Assembly: GCF_026151205.1 (NCBI RefSeq) | Contig: NC_087082.1 | Location: 16,647,401 to 16,711,400, forward strand | Direction: 5' to 3' | DNA from: Bolinopsis microptera | Lineage: Eukaryota; Ctenophora; Tentaculata; Lobata; Bolinopsidae | DNA length: 64,000 nucleotides | In this document: in pieces, positions 54,201-64,000 of the stretch | Position numbering within the stretch: position 1 is the first letter of the stretch | Layout of the letters: each line of letters opens with the position of its first letter | Translations under genes and position numbers: made by a program | Notes under the pieces: model-generated | What the model was told of the DNA's origin: nothing | Database searches by the model: none | Seen by the model: only the letters and a program-made list of their open reading frames with translations

Positions 54201-55500
54201 GATCCAGATGATCCAGAGACGCAAGGAGAGACGCTCCAGCTACAAACCCGGTATCAGCTGGTCAAGGGATTGTGATAAAAACGTTGATACCCGCTAGTTC
54301 TCCCAGCTTACCGGTCGAGGTCGGACATATAATAAGATTTTTGGAGAACTGCTGTATCAGCATTGAAAGAGCAGAATTATTATACATTCTTGTTTTAAAT
54401 TTTTCATATCTTTGCCTATTTTCTTTCATTTCATTTCATTTTTCTTTGTATTCTCTATATTTTATTTTTTCCACTTAATTTTCTTTCATTTCTTATTCTG
54501 TTTTTCTTGTTTTGAAGTCTCAATAACAACATTAGCAGAAGAAAGAGATAGAGAAGATAGGACGGAAGGAAAAGGAGAAGATAACATCTAAAGAAGAACT
54601 ATAGGGGCATTGGGGAAATAGCATGGAGGAAGAACAGCTGGAGCGAAAGCAGGAGCTTTGATGAAGCAGTGGTGAATCCTAGTGAGGAGAGGAGAATAAG
54701 ACTGGGAAGAAAGAGGAACCAAGGAGCAGGGGAAAGCTCGAGAGAATTAAAATACTCGGAAATATTGCCCTTTCGATTCATGCCTATGAACATCACAGAG
54801 ACATTTTTACTATTGACAACTATAAATTTGCCATTTTGAAAGAATGTAACCCCAGGGGATTAAATAGGGAGGAATTTAGGTATATTGAGAAGTATAGAAC
54901 TAATTGCTTGGGTTTAAATAGATGCAAAGTTGAAAGATAAGGTTCTTAGTTTTTATTTCTTCTTTTTTGAAGCTTCATTTTTGAAGCTATATTTTTGTGT
55001 AGTTCATCTCCATTTACCTTGTGTATTTTATTTAGGTTATTTGATTCTCGATTGTTTGAGGCATTTTAGATCTTCGTATATATAGTACTTATAAATCTAA
55101 CCAACTTAATCCCTTTGTAGCTAATGATGTAATTTAACGAAGTATACACTACATTTGCGTGTTTCACTGTCTAGCCCACCAACCATAAGCGGAAATATTG
55201 ATGGGTCAGAGCGGTTTGGAGACAAAGGAGGAAAAGCTAAAGAAACAAAAGAAGGAAATGGTTGATGACATGAATGTCAAGAAAGCCACTGCTAATCGAC
55301 TGTCCATTAGAGAGGTTGAAGTAACGTGTTAAAAAACGTTATTCAAATCTCAAACAAAAACAGTATATTTATTAAAGTATATAAAAGACAATTCCCTATC
55401 TGAACCAGACTAAAAAAATCTAAACTATCTGTTTAATTTGTTAACCAATAAGTATTAGGTAACCCATGTAATGACGAGGTATTTTACAGATAATTAACAC
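54201..55500 (+). other. AT-rich spacer with short frames
   Basis: This stretch holds polypyrimidine-rich sequence (54395-54530), a purine-rich block (54535-54740) and one short plus-strand frame at 55201-55332. That frame reads MGQSGLETKEEKLKKQKKEM, then VDDMNVKKATANRLS. I do not recognise it and treat it as weak. Confidence 0.3.
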
Positions 55501-55514
55501 CGTCTTTTACAAGG

Positions 55515-56270
55515 AACTGTGACACTGGCACTTAAAGTGAACAGCTGCCAGAAAACGAGTGGCTGGGCAATTCCACCACGTGCGGAGAGCCCTCGTAACT
55601 GCTTGTTACATACTCCGCTCAGCACGTGCGGAGAGCAAAATGCAATATCACTCCGATAAGAGTGTTTAAAAGGGCAACTGGTGAGAAACACGGACAAACA
55701 ACAAATGTCTTACATCTGGAATACGTGCAGGTCGCGGGGCTTGTATTTACACTTAAACTTTTTATACCCTTTGAAAGATAATGTTGCCAAATTCTTTTTA
55801 TTAATTCTCATCTTTTCGCTGCACTAGTCACATATTTTCATATTTCCAATTTTATGATCTTTTAACAAAATTCTTTTATAACTTTGCTTTTTCTTCTTTT
55901 TTTCATATCTTTGCACTTTTTCTTTTCTTTCATTTCCTTTTTTCTTTGTATCTTAATACAGTATTTCGCCTCTATATAACACAGTTTTTGGGATGAACGA
56001 TTTAGCGGGGCTTGTATTTACACTTAAACTTTTTATACCTTTTAAAAGATAATGTAACCAAATTCTTTTTATTAATTCTCATCTTTTCGCTGCACTAGTC
56101 ACAAGTTCCTACTTTTTTATTTGTTTTCATATTTCCAATTTTATGATCTTTTAACAAAATTCTTTCATTACTTAGCTTTTTCTTTCTTTTTTTTCATATC
56201 TTTGCACTTTTTCTTTTCTTTCATTTCCTTTTTTCTTTGTATCTTAATACAGTATTCCGCCTCTTTATAA
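55515..56270 (+). repeat. Long direct repeat, first copy, with tandem second half
   Basis: Bases 55515-55990 recur at 58355-58835 with few differences. The second half (from GCGGGGCTTGTATTTACACT) is tandemly repeated at 56006-56270, so it occurs three times in the window. It includes the TTCGCCTCTATATAACACAG segment. The first half has the hairpin at 55582-55618. No protein is supported in either strand. Confidence 0.85.
55582..55618. repeat. Nested hairpin in the direct repeat
   Basis: GCGGAG (55582) pairs with CTCCGC (55613-55618). Inside it GTAAC (55595) pairs with GTTAC (55605) around a 5-base loop. CACGTGCGGAGAG is then repeated directly after it (55624). The same structure is at 58418-58454 without change. 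Confidence 0.75.
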
Positions 56271-56478
56271 CACAGTTTAACCCTCTTGCAATCGTGAACT
56301 GTCCCATGTTTCCTCATTCTCTTTTCGTCCCCCGATTTACCGTTCTCACCATATCTCTCCTAGGTGAAGACATCCCTCCATCACCTACATTTAAAGTTTC
56401 TATCTGCCTCCAGAACTTGGGAGTACTCACACAAGAACACATAGGTTCCAGGTTCTGTCCCTGCCGCTACATAGTATG

Positions 56479-56720
56479 ATTTTTCTGACACTAAGAAGAA
56501 GGAAAACAAAATAGCCACTGCAGCTTTAGTGGCATTTGAAATGGGCAACGCAGCCATTATGCGAGAGATGGGAACTGAAGAGCGAGTTAGGGCTTTAACA
56601 CGTATATCTCAGAGAGCTCCTTATTTACTAAGTAATGACGCTGACTTCAACTCTCCGGAAAACTCCAACAAAGCTTTTCAGAGACGCGATCAGGTTTATC
56701 GAGGAGAGAATGCCGACTGA
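56479..56720 (+). CDS. Unknown exon-like frame
   Basis: The frame is open from a stop just before 56479. It reads YDFSDTKKKENKIATAALVA, FEMGNAAIMREMGTEERVRA, LTRISQRAPYLLSNDADFNS and ends in TGA 56718. It looks like helical protein of even composition and is richer in G+C than its flanks. The +1 frame continues EERMPTELSE after 56690, suggesting an exon edge or a frameshift. I do not recognise the family. Confidence 0.35.
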
Positions 56721-57365
56721 ACTGAGCGAGTAGATTCGAGATTTGAATGCAAGAGGCAATTGTTGACCCAACTTAATTTATATCATTTAAATAATCATTT
56801 TTGACATCGAGCGATGTGATTTTTTTATCCAAATTTATTTTTTTCAAGTATATGTTACATGGCTAATGTATATATAATATAGCTAATGTATATATAATAT
56901 ATATATAGTAGAAAACCCGTGGTCACAGGGAGGAAGCTAATATTGATAGTATTTTTGGTTAGTAAGTTTAAAAGTTTAAATAGCGTCAAAACATATCCTA
57001 CACAACCGAAGATACAGCCAAATAAAATGTTGCTCGAACTAAACACAGCGTAATATCAACAAAACCGATTAAAATGACGTTAAAACAATCATTGCACGTG
57101 CGTGTAACAATCCTCGTTACCACGCAGTTACTACGCAACTTCCTATTTCTCGTCTGATTTGCACGTGGGCGGTCGTACAGAGTACAGACAGACAGACAAA
57201 AAGAATCGTTTGAATTATAGTAGAGATATGTACATTGGAGCCTGCTTTTTCCAGTTTGGTTTTTCAATCAATTAATATTTTTATGATAATTCATTTCTAC
57301 AAAATGTTTTTTACTTTTTAATAAATTGTAGGGATTATAACTAAGGGGGGTACCACTGTCCATTC

Positions 57366-57890
57366 AATAATCACATAAATAGGATTCGCCTTCAACTAAT
57401 CACGGGCGTCCTCGATAACGGTGAATCAACAACCAATATCGACGTTACAGCCAACATCACGGATATCTCGGGTAACAAGATCATCATAAAAACTTACTAA
57501 CTAGACGAGACCGATGTACCCGGGCTAAGAGTAAAAATCCTGCTCCCGAAATGGTTTGAACCTCTTCTCAACGCAAATCAATTCATTAGAGTAGTAATTC
57601 TCCACCACCCCACTCTGAATCCCGCATCCTTCTCACAGTACCAGCCATCCAAGACTCTCCCCGGCGGGGCGATCCTGACTACACTTCCTTAGACTACACG
57701 GCACAATCTTATTTTGCCAAGAACGCCTGGAAGATCACACTCCTTGGCACCACCTTGTCAATCTGAGATCCGGACTCAGCCCGCAAAACGGCTTGCAAGA
57801 AGACCGTATTCCCAACACCAATCTACAATCTCTAAATCTCGAGTCAAACTCTATCACTACACCAGCAAATGAAGAACAAGTCCAAGCGCA
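57366..57890 (+). pseudogene. Unknown coding-like fragment
   Basis: One frame from 57366 reads HINRIRLQLITGVLDNGEST, TNIDVTANITDISGNKIIIK and TY, stop, then LDETDVPGLRVKILLPKWFE, PLLNANQFIRVVILHHPTLN, PASFSQYQPSKTLPGGAIL. After 57690 another frame continues DYTAQSYFAKNAWKITLLGT. The beta-rich character, the single stop and the G+C content above the surroundings imply a decayed gene. It could be a structural or secreted protein; no family is recognised. Confidence 0.4.
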
Positions 57891-58354
57891 ACTGTAAAAC
57901 TCAAATTGTAAAACGTTGTAAAACTAAATGGGTATGACCCATCTTTTTAAACTATATTCAAAGATTTTTTAAGTGTTAAATTATTGAATTTCTCGTTACT
58001 TTTACATTTGATATTTGTAAAATTCTAAACTATTCTAAGCATCCCAGTCGAAATTTAAACCCAAATAGTGTTGATTTGATAATATAACTTGACTGATATT
58101 TTATGATATATGTTTTATATTTCGGTTTGATTTTATAAGATGGTCATATCTTAATATTATTATAATCCCTAGGGAGGGATGGCGACGTTTATGATATGTC
58201 ATTGCTCAAGAGTTTTCTCACGACTAAAGACTCTCGAAAGGAATAAGAACGACTTAGAAGGGACTTGATACAAATATGAGACAATTGTGATATTAATGTG
58301 TATTATGAACAATTTGATAAACATTTCATTCAATAAGTGTATTTCAATAAACAG

Positions 58355-58835
58355 GGACACTGGCACAAAAAGTAGAACAGCTGCCAGAAAACGAGTGGCT
58401 GGGCTATTCCACCACGTGCGGAGAGCCCTCGTAACTGCTTGTTACATACTCCGCTCAGCACGTGCGGAGAGCAAAATGCAACATCACTCCGATAAGAGTG
58501 TTTAAAAGGGCAACTGGTGAGAAACACGGACACACAACAAATGTCTTACATCTGGAATACGTGCAGGTCGCGGGGCTTGTATTTACACTTAAACTTTTTA
58601 TACCTTTTGAAAGATAATGTTGCCAAATTCTTTTTATTAATTCTCATCTTTTCGCTGCACTAGTCACATATTTTCATATTTCCAATTTTATGATCTTTTA
58701 ACAAAATTCTTTTATAACTTTGCTTTTTCTTCTTTTTTTCATATCTTTGCACTTTTTCTTTTCTTTCATTTCCTTTTTTCTTTGTATCTTAATACAGTAT
58801 TTCGCCTCTATATAACACAGTTTTTGGGATGAACG
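58355..58835 (+). repeat. Long direct repeat, second copy
   Basis: This is a copy of 55515-55990, including the hairpin and the TCTATATAACACAG segment. After it the sequence continues to AACAAATCTGTGTTGTACAG and GCATTATATAGGGGTCAC. Those partly invert the TATATAACACAG segment, hinting at a pogo-like element end. Confidence 0.85.
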
Positions 58836-58987
58836 ATTTAGCGTAACAAATCTGTGTTGTACAGGGGAACGCATTATATAGGGGTCACTCATTTTCTTTT
58901 CATTTCTTTCATTCTTTTTTCATCTTTTTACAATAACTTTTTTGTCAATTTACTTTTTTCATATCTTTGCACTTTTTCTTTTCTTGG

Positions 58988-59156
58988 TGTGTGAAATACC
59001 TGTTTAAATGTATTAACAAGGGTTACGACTGAGTTGTTACGGTATTTGAGCGGGAAGTTGAGACATATTCTAATGCACACTACCCTTCAGCTTCTGAGGC
59101 GTACTGGAGATTGTATGGATTGGACTTCTTTCATAGAGGTCATAGAGGACTTAAAG
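58988..59156 (+). pseudogene. Helitron Rep/helicase fragment
   Basis: The frame reads CVKYLFKCINKGYD, TGA (59030-59032), then VVTVFEREVETYSNAHYPSA and SEAYWRLYGLDFFHRGH. 'YLFKY..KG.D' followed by 'Y..AR..SASEA.WR.F.F' is a conserved segment of the Helitron N-terminal region, just before the helicase. Helitrons move by rolling-circle replication. Only about 55 codons are left, with one nonsense codon. No Helitron end (CTAG with hairpin) was identified nearby. Confidence 0.75.
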
Positions 59157-59587
59157 TCAGTATAAATTCTAAATCCGTGTCATTTTTTCAGATCTTACGC
59201 ATCATATCTAAACATAACTATTTCCTTTCTTCCACACTAGAATCTTTGTGGTGAAACATAGGACAAACAAAATCAGTCAAGAATACCACAACTGTAAAAG
59301 TCAAGTAAGTGACAAACAGAAACTTATTAATGTAGCAGCGGATATAATATGATCCTTGAGGAAACAAGAAACTGGCTACTGGATTCGAATATTCTTTTAA
59401 AAAATAAGTTGCAAAAGGTAGTAAAGCAAAAGTTACTAAATATTCCACACTGGATAGGTATGTTGGCATACTGATTACTGAATTGTACAATTGGAAGTTA
59501 TCCATTTTATGTTGAACGAATTTCCGGCAGAATTACCGATAAACTGTCCCACGACAACCTCCCACAAAGAAGACCACAGAAGATTGA

Positions 59588-59923
59588 AGTTACTATCCCT
59601 CGACGAGCACTTCCACCGAAGAAACCATCTCCTCTATTCTCGCACCAGACCATCAACACTTGGCTCCCCCTCACCCGAGATACTTAAAGAATATCAACCT
59701 CTCTCCCCTACGGGATGCACCCCTACACATTTGGTCAACCCCGGCTGGAGTTAAGATCAGAGAATCGATTAAGGAGGCACGAGGAGAATTCCTGACATCC
59801 CTTTACACGGCGGTAACAAGTGCTGAAACAACCGTTGCAGCAACGATCCTGACAGAGAAGATAGACCAGACGACCAGTGGATACTCTCTCTCCGGACCTT
59901 TACTCGTCAGAACCGAAGTGTAA
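59588..59923 (+). CDS. Unknown exon-like frame
   Basis: The 111-residue frame reads STSTEETISSILAPDHQHLA, PPHPRYLKNINLSPLRDAPL, HIWSTPAGVKIRESIKEARG, EFLTSLYTAVTSAETTVAAT and ends LLVRTEV, TAA. The segment before it (59510-59660) is open in another frame (RRPQKIEVTIPRRALPPKKP), so an exon edge or frameshift lies near 59620. It is rich in G+C for this region. The helical REARGEFLTSLYTAVTSAE-like part loosely resembles KQKYGELISQLMNSISTTTG at 61859. The family is unknown. Confidence 0.35.
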   Translation, partial: SYYPSTSTSTEETISSILAPDHQHLAPPHPRYLKNINLSPLRDAPLHIWSTPAGVKIRESIKEARGEFLTSLYTAVTSAETTVAATILTEKIDQTTSGYSLSGPLLVRTEV

Positions 59924-60344
59924 CCATCAAATATCGGAGAGCAGCAGATCTTATGATCAAGCATAGATCTACAAATTTAAGTTAGAGATTAGCTCTGAAA
60001 GTATTTGGTAAATCTCCCTCCATGGAGACATTGGTAGCTGTCTGCACAGCTTTGAAAGAACTGTATGTTATATTTTTCAAACAGTGATTTAAATGTGCTG
60101 TATTTTAAGGGAAATTTACAGAGTTGTAAGCTCCAGGGTTGATTTTTTATCACATGATCGTATTTTTATTCATAATTGTGATCAAGACTAATGAATTGTA
60201 CCAGATTTGATTTATTTCACATCAATAAATTTGTGTGTCTACCTTGTTTAAGTGTTATCTATCTATTTTGAAAAGAATTCCACTATTTAGAGCCAGGAAC
60301 AGGATGAAAAATGATGAAAAATTCGAGTGGAATGAGAGACTGTT

Positions 60345-60745
60345 TGATGCGTCACTCCGTAACAGTCACTCCGTAACAATACCCAAAATTTTTGAAGCCT
60401 CAAATTTTTTATTCCTTAGGCAATACACACTTTTTCTTGATTAATTATTGAAGGAAAATGTCTGAAAAGTGCCTGGAAGCCGTCAAAATACAACTTTCAA
60501 GAATATCTGAGATAAAAATTAGGTCAGAATATGGGTGTACCAAAATCTGAAAATTTATCTAGTCACTCCGTAACGAAATTTCGACTTTTAATTACTCAAA
60601 AACGGATTGATTTCTCACTATTTTCTTTGGCAGATATGTAAATTGTAGGTTTGAAACGCCTTAGAAACATAATTTAACCAATAATGAACCTGTTTTCTTG
60701 GACATTTTTCGGAAAAAATGGGTAAAATTGTCACACCGTAACATT
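60345..60745 (+). repeat. GTCACTCCGTAAC motif cluster
   Basis: GTCACTCCGTAAC occurs at 60351, 60365 and 60562, and GTCACACCGTAAC at 60730, all on the plus strand within 400 bases of AT-rich non-coding sequence. This resembles the interspersed motifs of the elements at 24410-26916 and 38476-42827. It is probably the inside of a related non-autonomous DNA transposon, whose ends I could not place. Confidence 0.55.
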
Positions 60746-60889
60746 CTATAGTTTTGAAATATGCCCATTATCAGTTATCAAGGAACGCCCACTTTCTCGC
60801 CACGTAGACCACTTGTAGTTATACTAGTTAGTTTACTAAGTCAAGTCCAGTTTAAAACAGTGGGATACGAGCACACGCCCTGGAGGACA

Positions 60890-62562
60890 TTAGAGGAGAA
60901 TGGTCCTCGAGCTATGTAATGTATTGGATAGAGTACCACATCCAGTGGTCTTATTTTCAGAAAACAGAAGACCAGCAAACAGGCGATCAACCACCACTAA
61001 GACGAAAGTTCGGAGAACTGAAAGAAGTATTTCTACTATTGCAGCCTCTGTTAGAGGATTAGCAATAAAGTCTATCATTTGGTAAACCAAAGTAAAGATA
61101 TAACAACCACCACTTCTCAAGTCATTGGTGAAGAACTTTATTCGGACAAGCGTGAAATCAGATAGAAAACTTGTTGCAACTTGTCAGATGCTTGTGCAGT
61201 ATTACAAATCTTTACAGTTACTTTATAAGGATTTAATCAGATTATTGTAATTTATTTCTTTGGTTTTAACAGGAGTGAAGGGACATGATTCAGAACATAT
61301 TTGAAGTATAGAAGAAGAATTGGAGCCAAGACAGCACCCAGACAGCACCAGCCGCCAAATGACCCCACCAAATTCGAAGAAAGAAACCCACATTGTGACG
61401 GTAGGGTAAGAAAGTCCTGGAAGAGTGGAAAAGTAATTTCTCCTATGTCAGCGTTCAAACCCAGAAAGCGGAAGCGTAATGCGACCATAGATGACTACCA
61501 TGAAGCGGGTAAAAATAACCAAGGGTGGCAAAGATATCATCCTGGCCCGGTATGATGTGCTCAACCGGAGCTGACAATATTTAAGGCTGCATAAAGATAG
61601 AACAGGTCTGACGGGTAATGTCTGGAAAATAAAAATATCAAACAACATTACCACTATCATAGTAATTTATTTACAGTATGATTAATTCGTGTTTTAAATG
61701 CTTACAAAAGCTGGAAATGGAGAAATAAGAAAGCAAAAAAAATAGTAATCGAGAATAATTCAGATACAAGAACCAGTCACTGGCTAAACAGTGAACCACA
61801 TTCGGTCCATTCTTACCTTCAAAGAACAAACAGACAGACGGGAGACGAACCACCACTCAAACAGAAATACGGAGAGCTCATTAGTCAGCTAATGAACTCG
61901 ATCTCTACCACCACTGGAGAGGTACTACGCAGAAACTCAGATACTGCGGTCATAGGCCTCCCCCAGAGTTGGGCATGTTTCGTGCAAAGATCAGGGCACT
62001 AAGAATGCTAATCCGTTCAAAAATGCTCTGCCAAAGTAGGGTACAATGGACAGACTACACTGGAATTTGTGAAGAATTTGCATCAGGCGGTAGGTGCACC
62101 GAAAGAGCTCAACCTCAATATAGAGGCAGAAAGTGTTAGTAACCGTTACTGGACCACTGTGAACCTTGCTTCTCTGGCGAGCTTGAGGAGCGAGGTTGCG
62201 AACTTCGTTGAGCTAACGGTTACCAGTATTTGCCGTCGCAAACCATCTCGCCGGCAACAGAACATCATTGCCCTCAGAAAAATGGACCAAAAATCACTTG
62301 AAGTTAGAAGCTAGGATATCGATCAACATGGGCTAAATTCTTCAACTTTAGTCAACTTCGGTCTGAAATCAACAAAATTATCTGTTTGGTCAGAGGCATG
62401 TTCTTACGTCGTAACCAAGAAGAGCACCTTATATCTTATCACTAAAAACAATGGAATATTTGAGGTTGGGAATTTAAAGTTTGTTATAAGTTCCCTCGAA
62501 AACTGTTCTCATATCTATAAGGCTGTGGGCTATATATCAAGCAAGGGGCACGAAAGCTGCTG
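60890..62562 (+). pseudogene. Decayed unknown gene block, part 1
   Basis: Several frames look coding. Bases 60960-61050 read QQTGDQPPLRRKFGEL, and 61808-61980 read RQTGDEPPLKQKYGELISQL, MNSISTTTGEVLRRN. These are diverged copies of one another. Bases 61301-61555 code a basic segment (SAFKPRKRKRNATIDDYHEA). From 62012 one frame reads VGYNGQTTLEFVKNLHQAVG, RYWTTVNLASLASLRSEVAN and a TAG (62312). The same frame then continues LVNFGLKSTKLSVWSEACSY, VVTKKSTLYLITKNNGIFEV, CSHIYKAVGYISS. I do not recognise the family; it may be an old endogenous element. Confidence 0.4.
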
Positions 62563-62941
62563 ATGCTGTTAAAGCTAATGTCGAAGAAGCAATGGAAACA
62601 CTCAGAAAGGCGATCACCTTCTTCAACAGTCTATTAAAGATGAAGAGAATAGTTAATAACAGCGTGAAGGCTGCCGATCACAGCATGGATGTGTCTACTA
62701 TCAAACCATTGACTGTTTAAGTTCATCAATAGGCAGTATGAACATCGTTCTTGAACGTCTTAAGCTTCTTAAAGCTTGCAACTTGCGCCATTTAAAGCCA
62801 CACACTATCTTTAATGAAGCAATGATCGAACATGCTTTTGGGAAGTCAACCTCCTCAAGATCGGCTTTTAATAAAAGCATGGCGGAATATGTTGCTAGCA
62901 AAAGAAAAAACGAGACTGATGTGTTTTATAAAGTTTGTTAA
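62531..62941 (+). pseudogene. Decayed unknown gene block, part 2
   Basis: A frame from 62531 reads RGTKAADAVKANVEEAMETL, RKAITFFNSLLKMKRIVNNS and ends in TAA near 62718. The +1 frame carries on SSSIGSMNIVLERLKLLKAC, NLRHLKPHTIFNEAMIEHAF, NKSMAEYVASKRKNETDVF. Together they look like one helical protein with a frameshift near 62690. It follows part 1 without a gap and may belong to the same gene. The function is unknown. Confidence 0.4.
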
Positions 62942-63835
62942 ACTCCTGGATTCAGCAATCCTAATGTGTATCGTAAACGATATTGTGAACCACCCACAAC
63001 CAGCCTTTCTATAAGTGAAGTACAGCAAGTGTTGAAATCGGTGAAGCTCGTACCTGAAAAAACCTTCACTTTGATGTCTCTATCAAATTGTCTCTATTAA
63101 TTTCTTCGGAGTGGATGAGTACCTGCTCATCCACTAAGATGTTGCAGTGGTAATCAATCCTGCCGTGACATTTTCTCGTAATCATAGAATAGTTTTTGTT
63201 AAGATAAGTGGGATGATTGGCTACATCTGTCCTTCAGTCTGAGGAGAGATATTAGTTATATAATGATCCGATGTGCCTACAGCCTGCAGCTGTACAGGTA
63301 CACTTGTTTAATACACACAGCATCAATGTGCTCTAGGACAGTTTTGTCGGACATTTGCTCTATCTGTAAAGCTAAGAACTAAGTTGACAATAATCTATTT
63401 TCACTCTTAAATTTATTTCTGTTCAAAACACTTGACAAGAAATTTGCTTGCCGTTTCTGCACGAAAATACTAATTAGTAATTTTTCAAACTGGGATTGAA
63501 AAGAATCAAGTACTCACGTAAATTTGGTAACTTCACAACAGTAATCTGCATTCTCCAATCAGAATTTACGACTTACTCAGGCCTCATCGTTTTAAGATTT
63601 TGACATTTCCTATGGTCTAGGGGACACTATTGGCTATTTATAGAAATCTTCTAGAATGTTTGCTTGGATGTTATGACAGATATTTACTAATCCACAGTTC
63701 ATATCTTTGACTGACTGCAGTCATAAAGACAGCCCAGTTACCAGGCGACCATGGGGACTAGGGGGCTTATCTTTTTTCTGGGGTTCAATTTTTCCGGGGG
63801 GGGGGGCTGACAGAATCTAACTAACAGAATCAAGA
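62942..63835 (+). other. No gene seen
   Basis: AT-rich sequence with no supported ORF. A GGAGTGGATGAGTACC / GGTACTCATCC-like inverted pair lies near 63108-63139. A run of Gs is at about 63796-63806, just before the RG-rich frame. Confidence 0.4.
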
Positions 63836-63988
63836 ATGCCTGGTGCTAGAAATCGGGGAAGAGGAGTAGGAGGCCGAGGTAGAAGAGGGGCAGCGGCAGG
63901 AAGAGGGAGAAATACAGCACCGGCTCCACTGGTCCAAGCTAACCGGCCGGTCCAAGCTAACCCGGTATTACCCCAACGAGGTGATTGA
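63836..63988 (+). CDS. RG-rich N-terminal frame at window edge
   Basis: ATG 63836 starts MPGARNRGRGVGGRGRRGAA, AGRGRNTAPAPLVQANRPVQ, ANPVLPQRGD, then TGA 63986. The Arg/Gly-rich start is typical of RNA-binding or nucleocapsid-like proteins and of gag N-termini. QANRPVQANP is a short internal repeat. CGAG followed by GTGATT could be a donor, so the frame may be a first exon continuing outside the window. The family is unknown. Confidence 0.4.
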   Translation: MPGARNRGRGVGGRGRRGAAAGRGRNTAPAPLVQANRPVQANPVLPQRGD

Positions 63989-64000
63989 ATATAATGGATG

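Noticed and set aside
60890-61120. Minus-strand 76-codon frame
   Set aside because: The plus strand here shares the QTGDxPPL motif with 61808, which argues that the plus strand is the coding one.

Overview
This is an AT-rich eukaryotic window made almost entirely of transposable elements inserted into one another. I see no bacterial features: no operons and no Shine-Dalgarno logic. There are many GT..AG introns of roughly 100-150 bp, Penelope-like, CR1-type LINE, hAT, Mutator-like and Helitron sequences, and long simple repeats. The mix suggests an invertebrate animal. A cnidarian-like genome is my best guess from the protein families, but nothing here proves it. No rRNA, tRNA, CRISPR array or clear single-copy host gene was recognised.

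The framework is a composite repeat present in at least six plus-strand copies, here C1 to C6. They lie at about 1482-6985, 8388-10690, 12400-23335, 23336-35540, 42829-49680 and 52380-54200. Its exons encode a DEDDh 3'-5' exonuclease and a Mutator-like transposase. The exonuclease motif I exon survives only in C6, and the following exon in C1, C2, C3 and C5. A gag-like segment and several unidentified reading frames also belong to the repeat. All copies are decayed.

Other elements sit inside or between the copies. A Penelope-like element and a short LINE 3' end are shared by C1 and C5 at the same positions. A 4.6-kb DNA element with G-run ends and a 2.3-kb polypurine tract splits C3, and so does a hAT relic. 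C4 is split by a 2.5-kb element with 'GGGCAATTCCAC' ends, a near-intact 6.3-kb LINE on the minus strand (28.2-33.4 kb), and a 765-bp hAT with perfect 8-bp target duplication. Between C4 and C5 lie a 2.9-kb foldback palindrome (35548-38469) and a 4.35-kb DNA transposon (38476-42827). That transposon encodes a two-exon transposase on the minus strand, and both its ends carry palindromic CCGTAAC arrays.

The right third (49.7-64 kb) holds a hAT end, two MITEs, the C6 exonuclease exons, long direct repeats with a hairpin, a Helitron relic, and a series of coding-like fragments of unknown family from 56.5 to 63 kb. An RG-rich reading frame lies at the right edge.

The most complete coding units are the three LINE ORFs and the 39-42 kb transposase. 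Everything else is best read as pseudogene, short unknown ORF or repeat.
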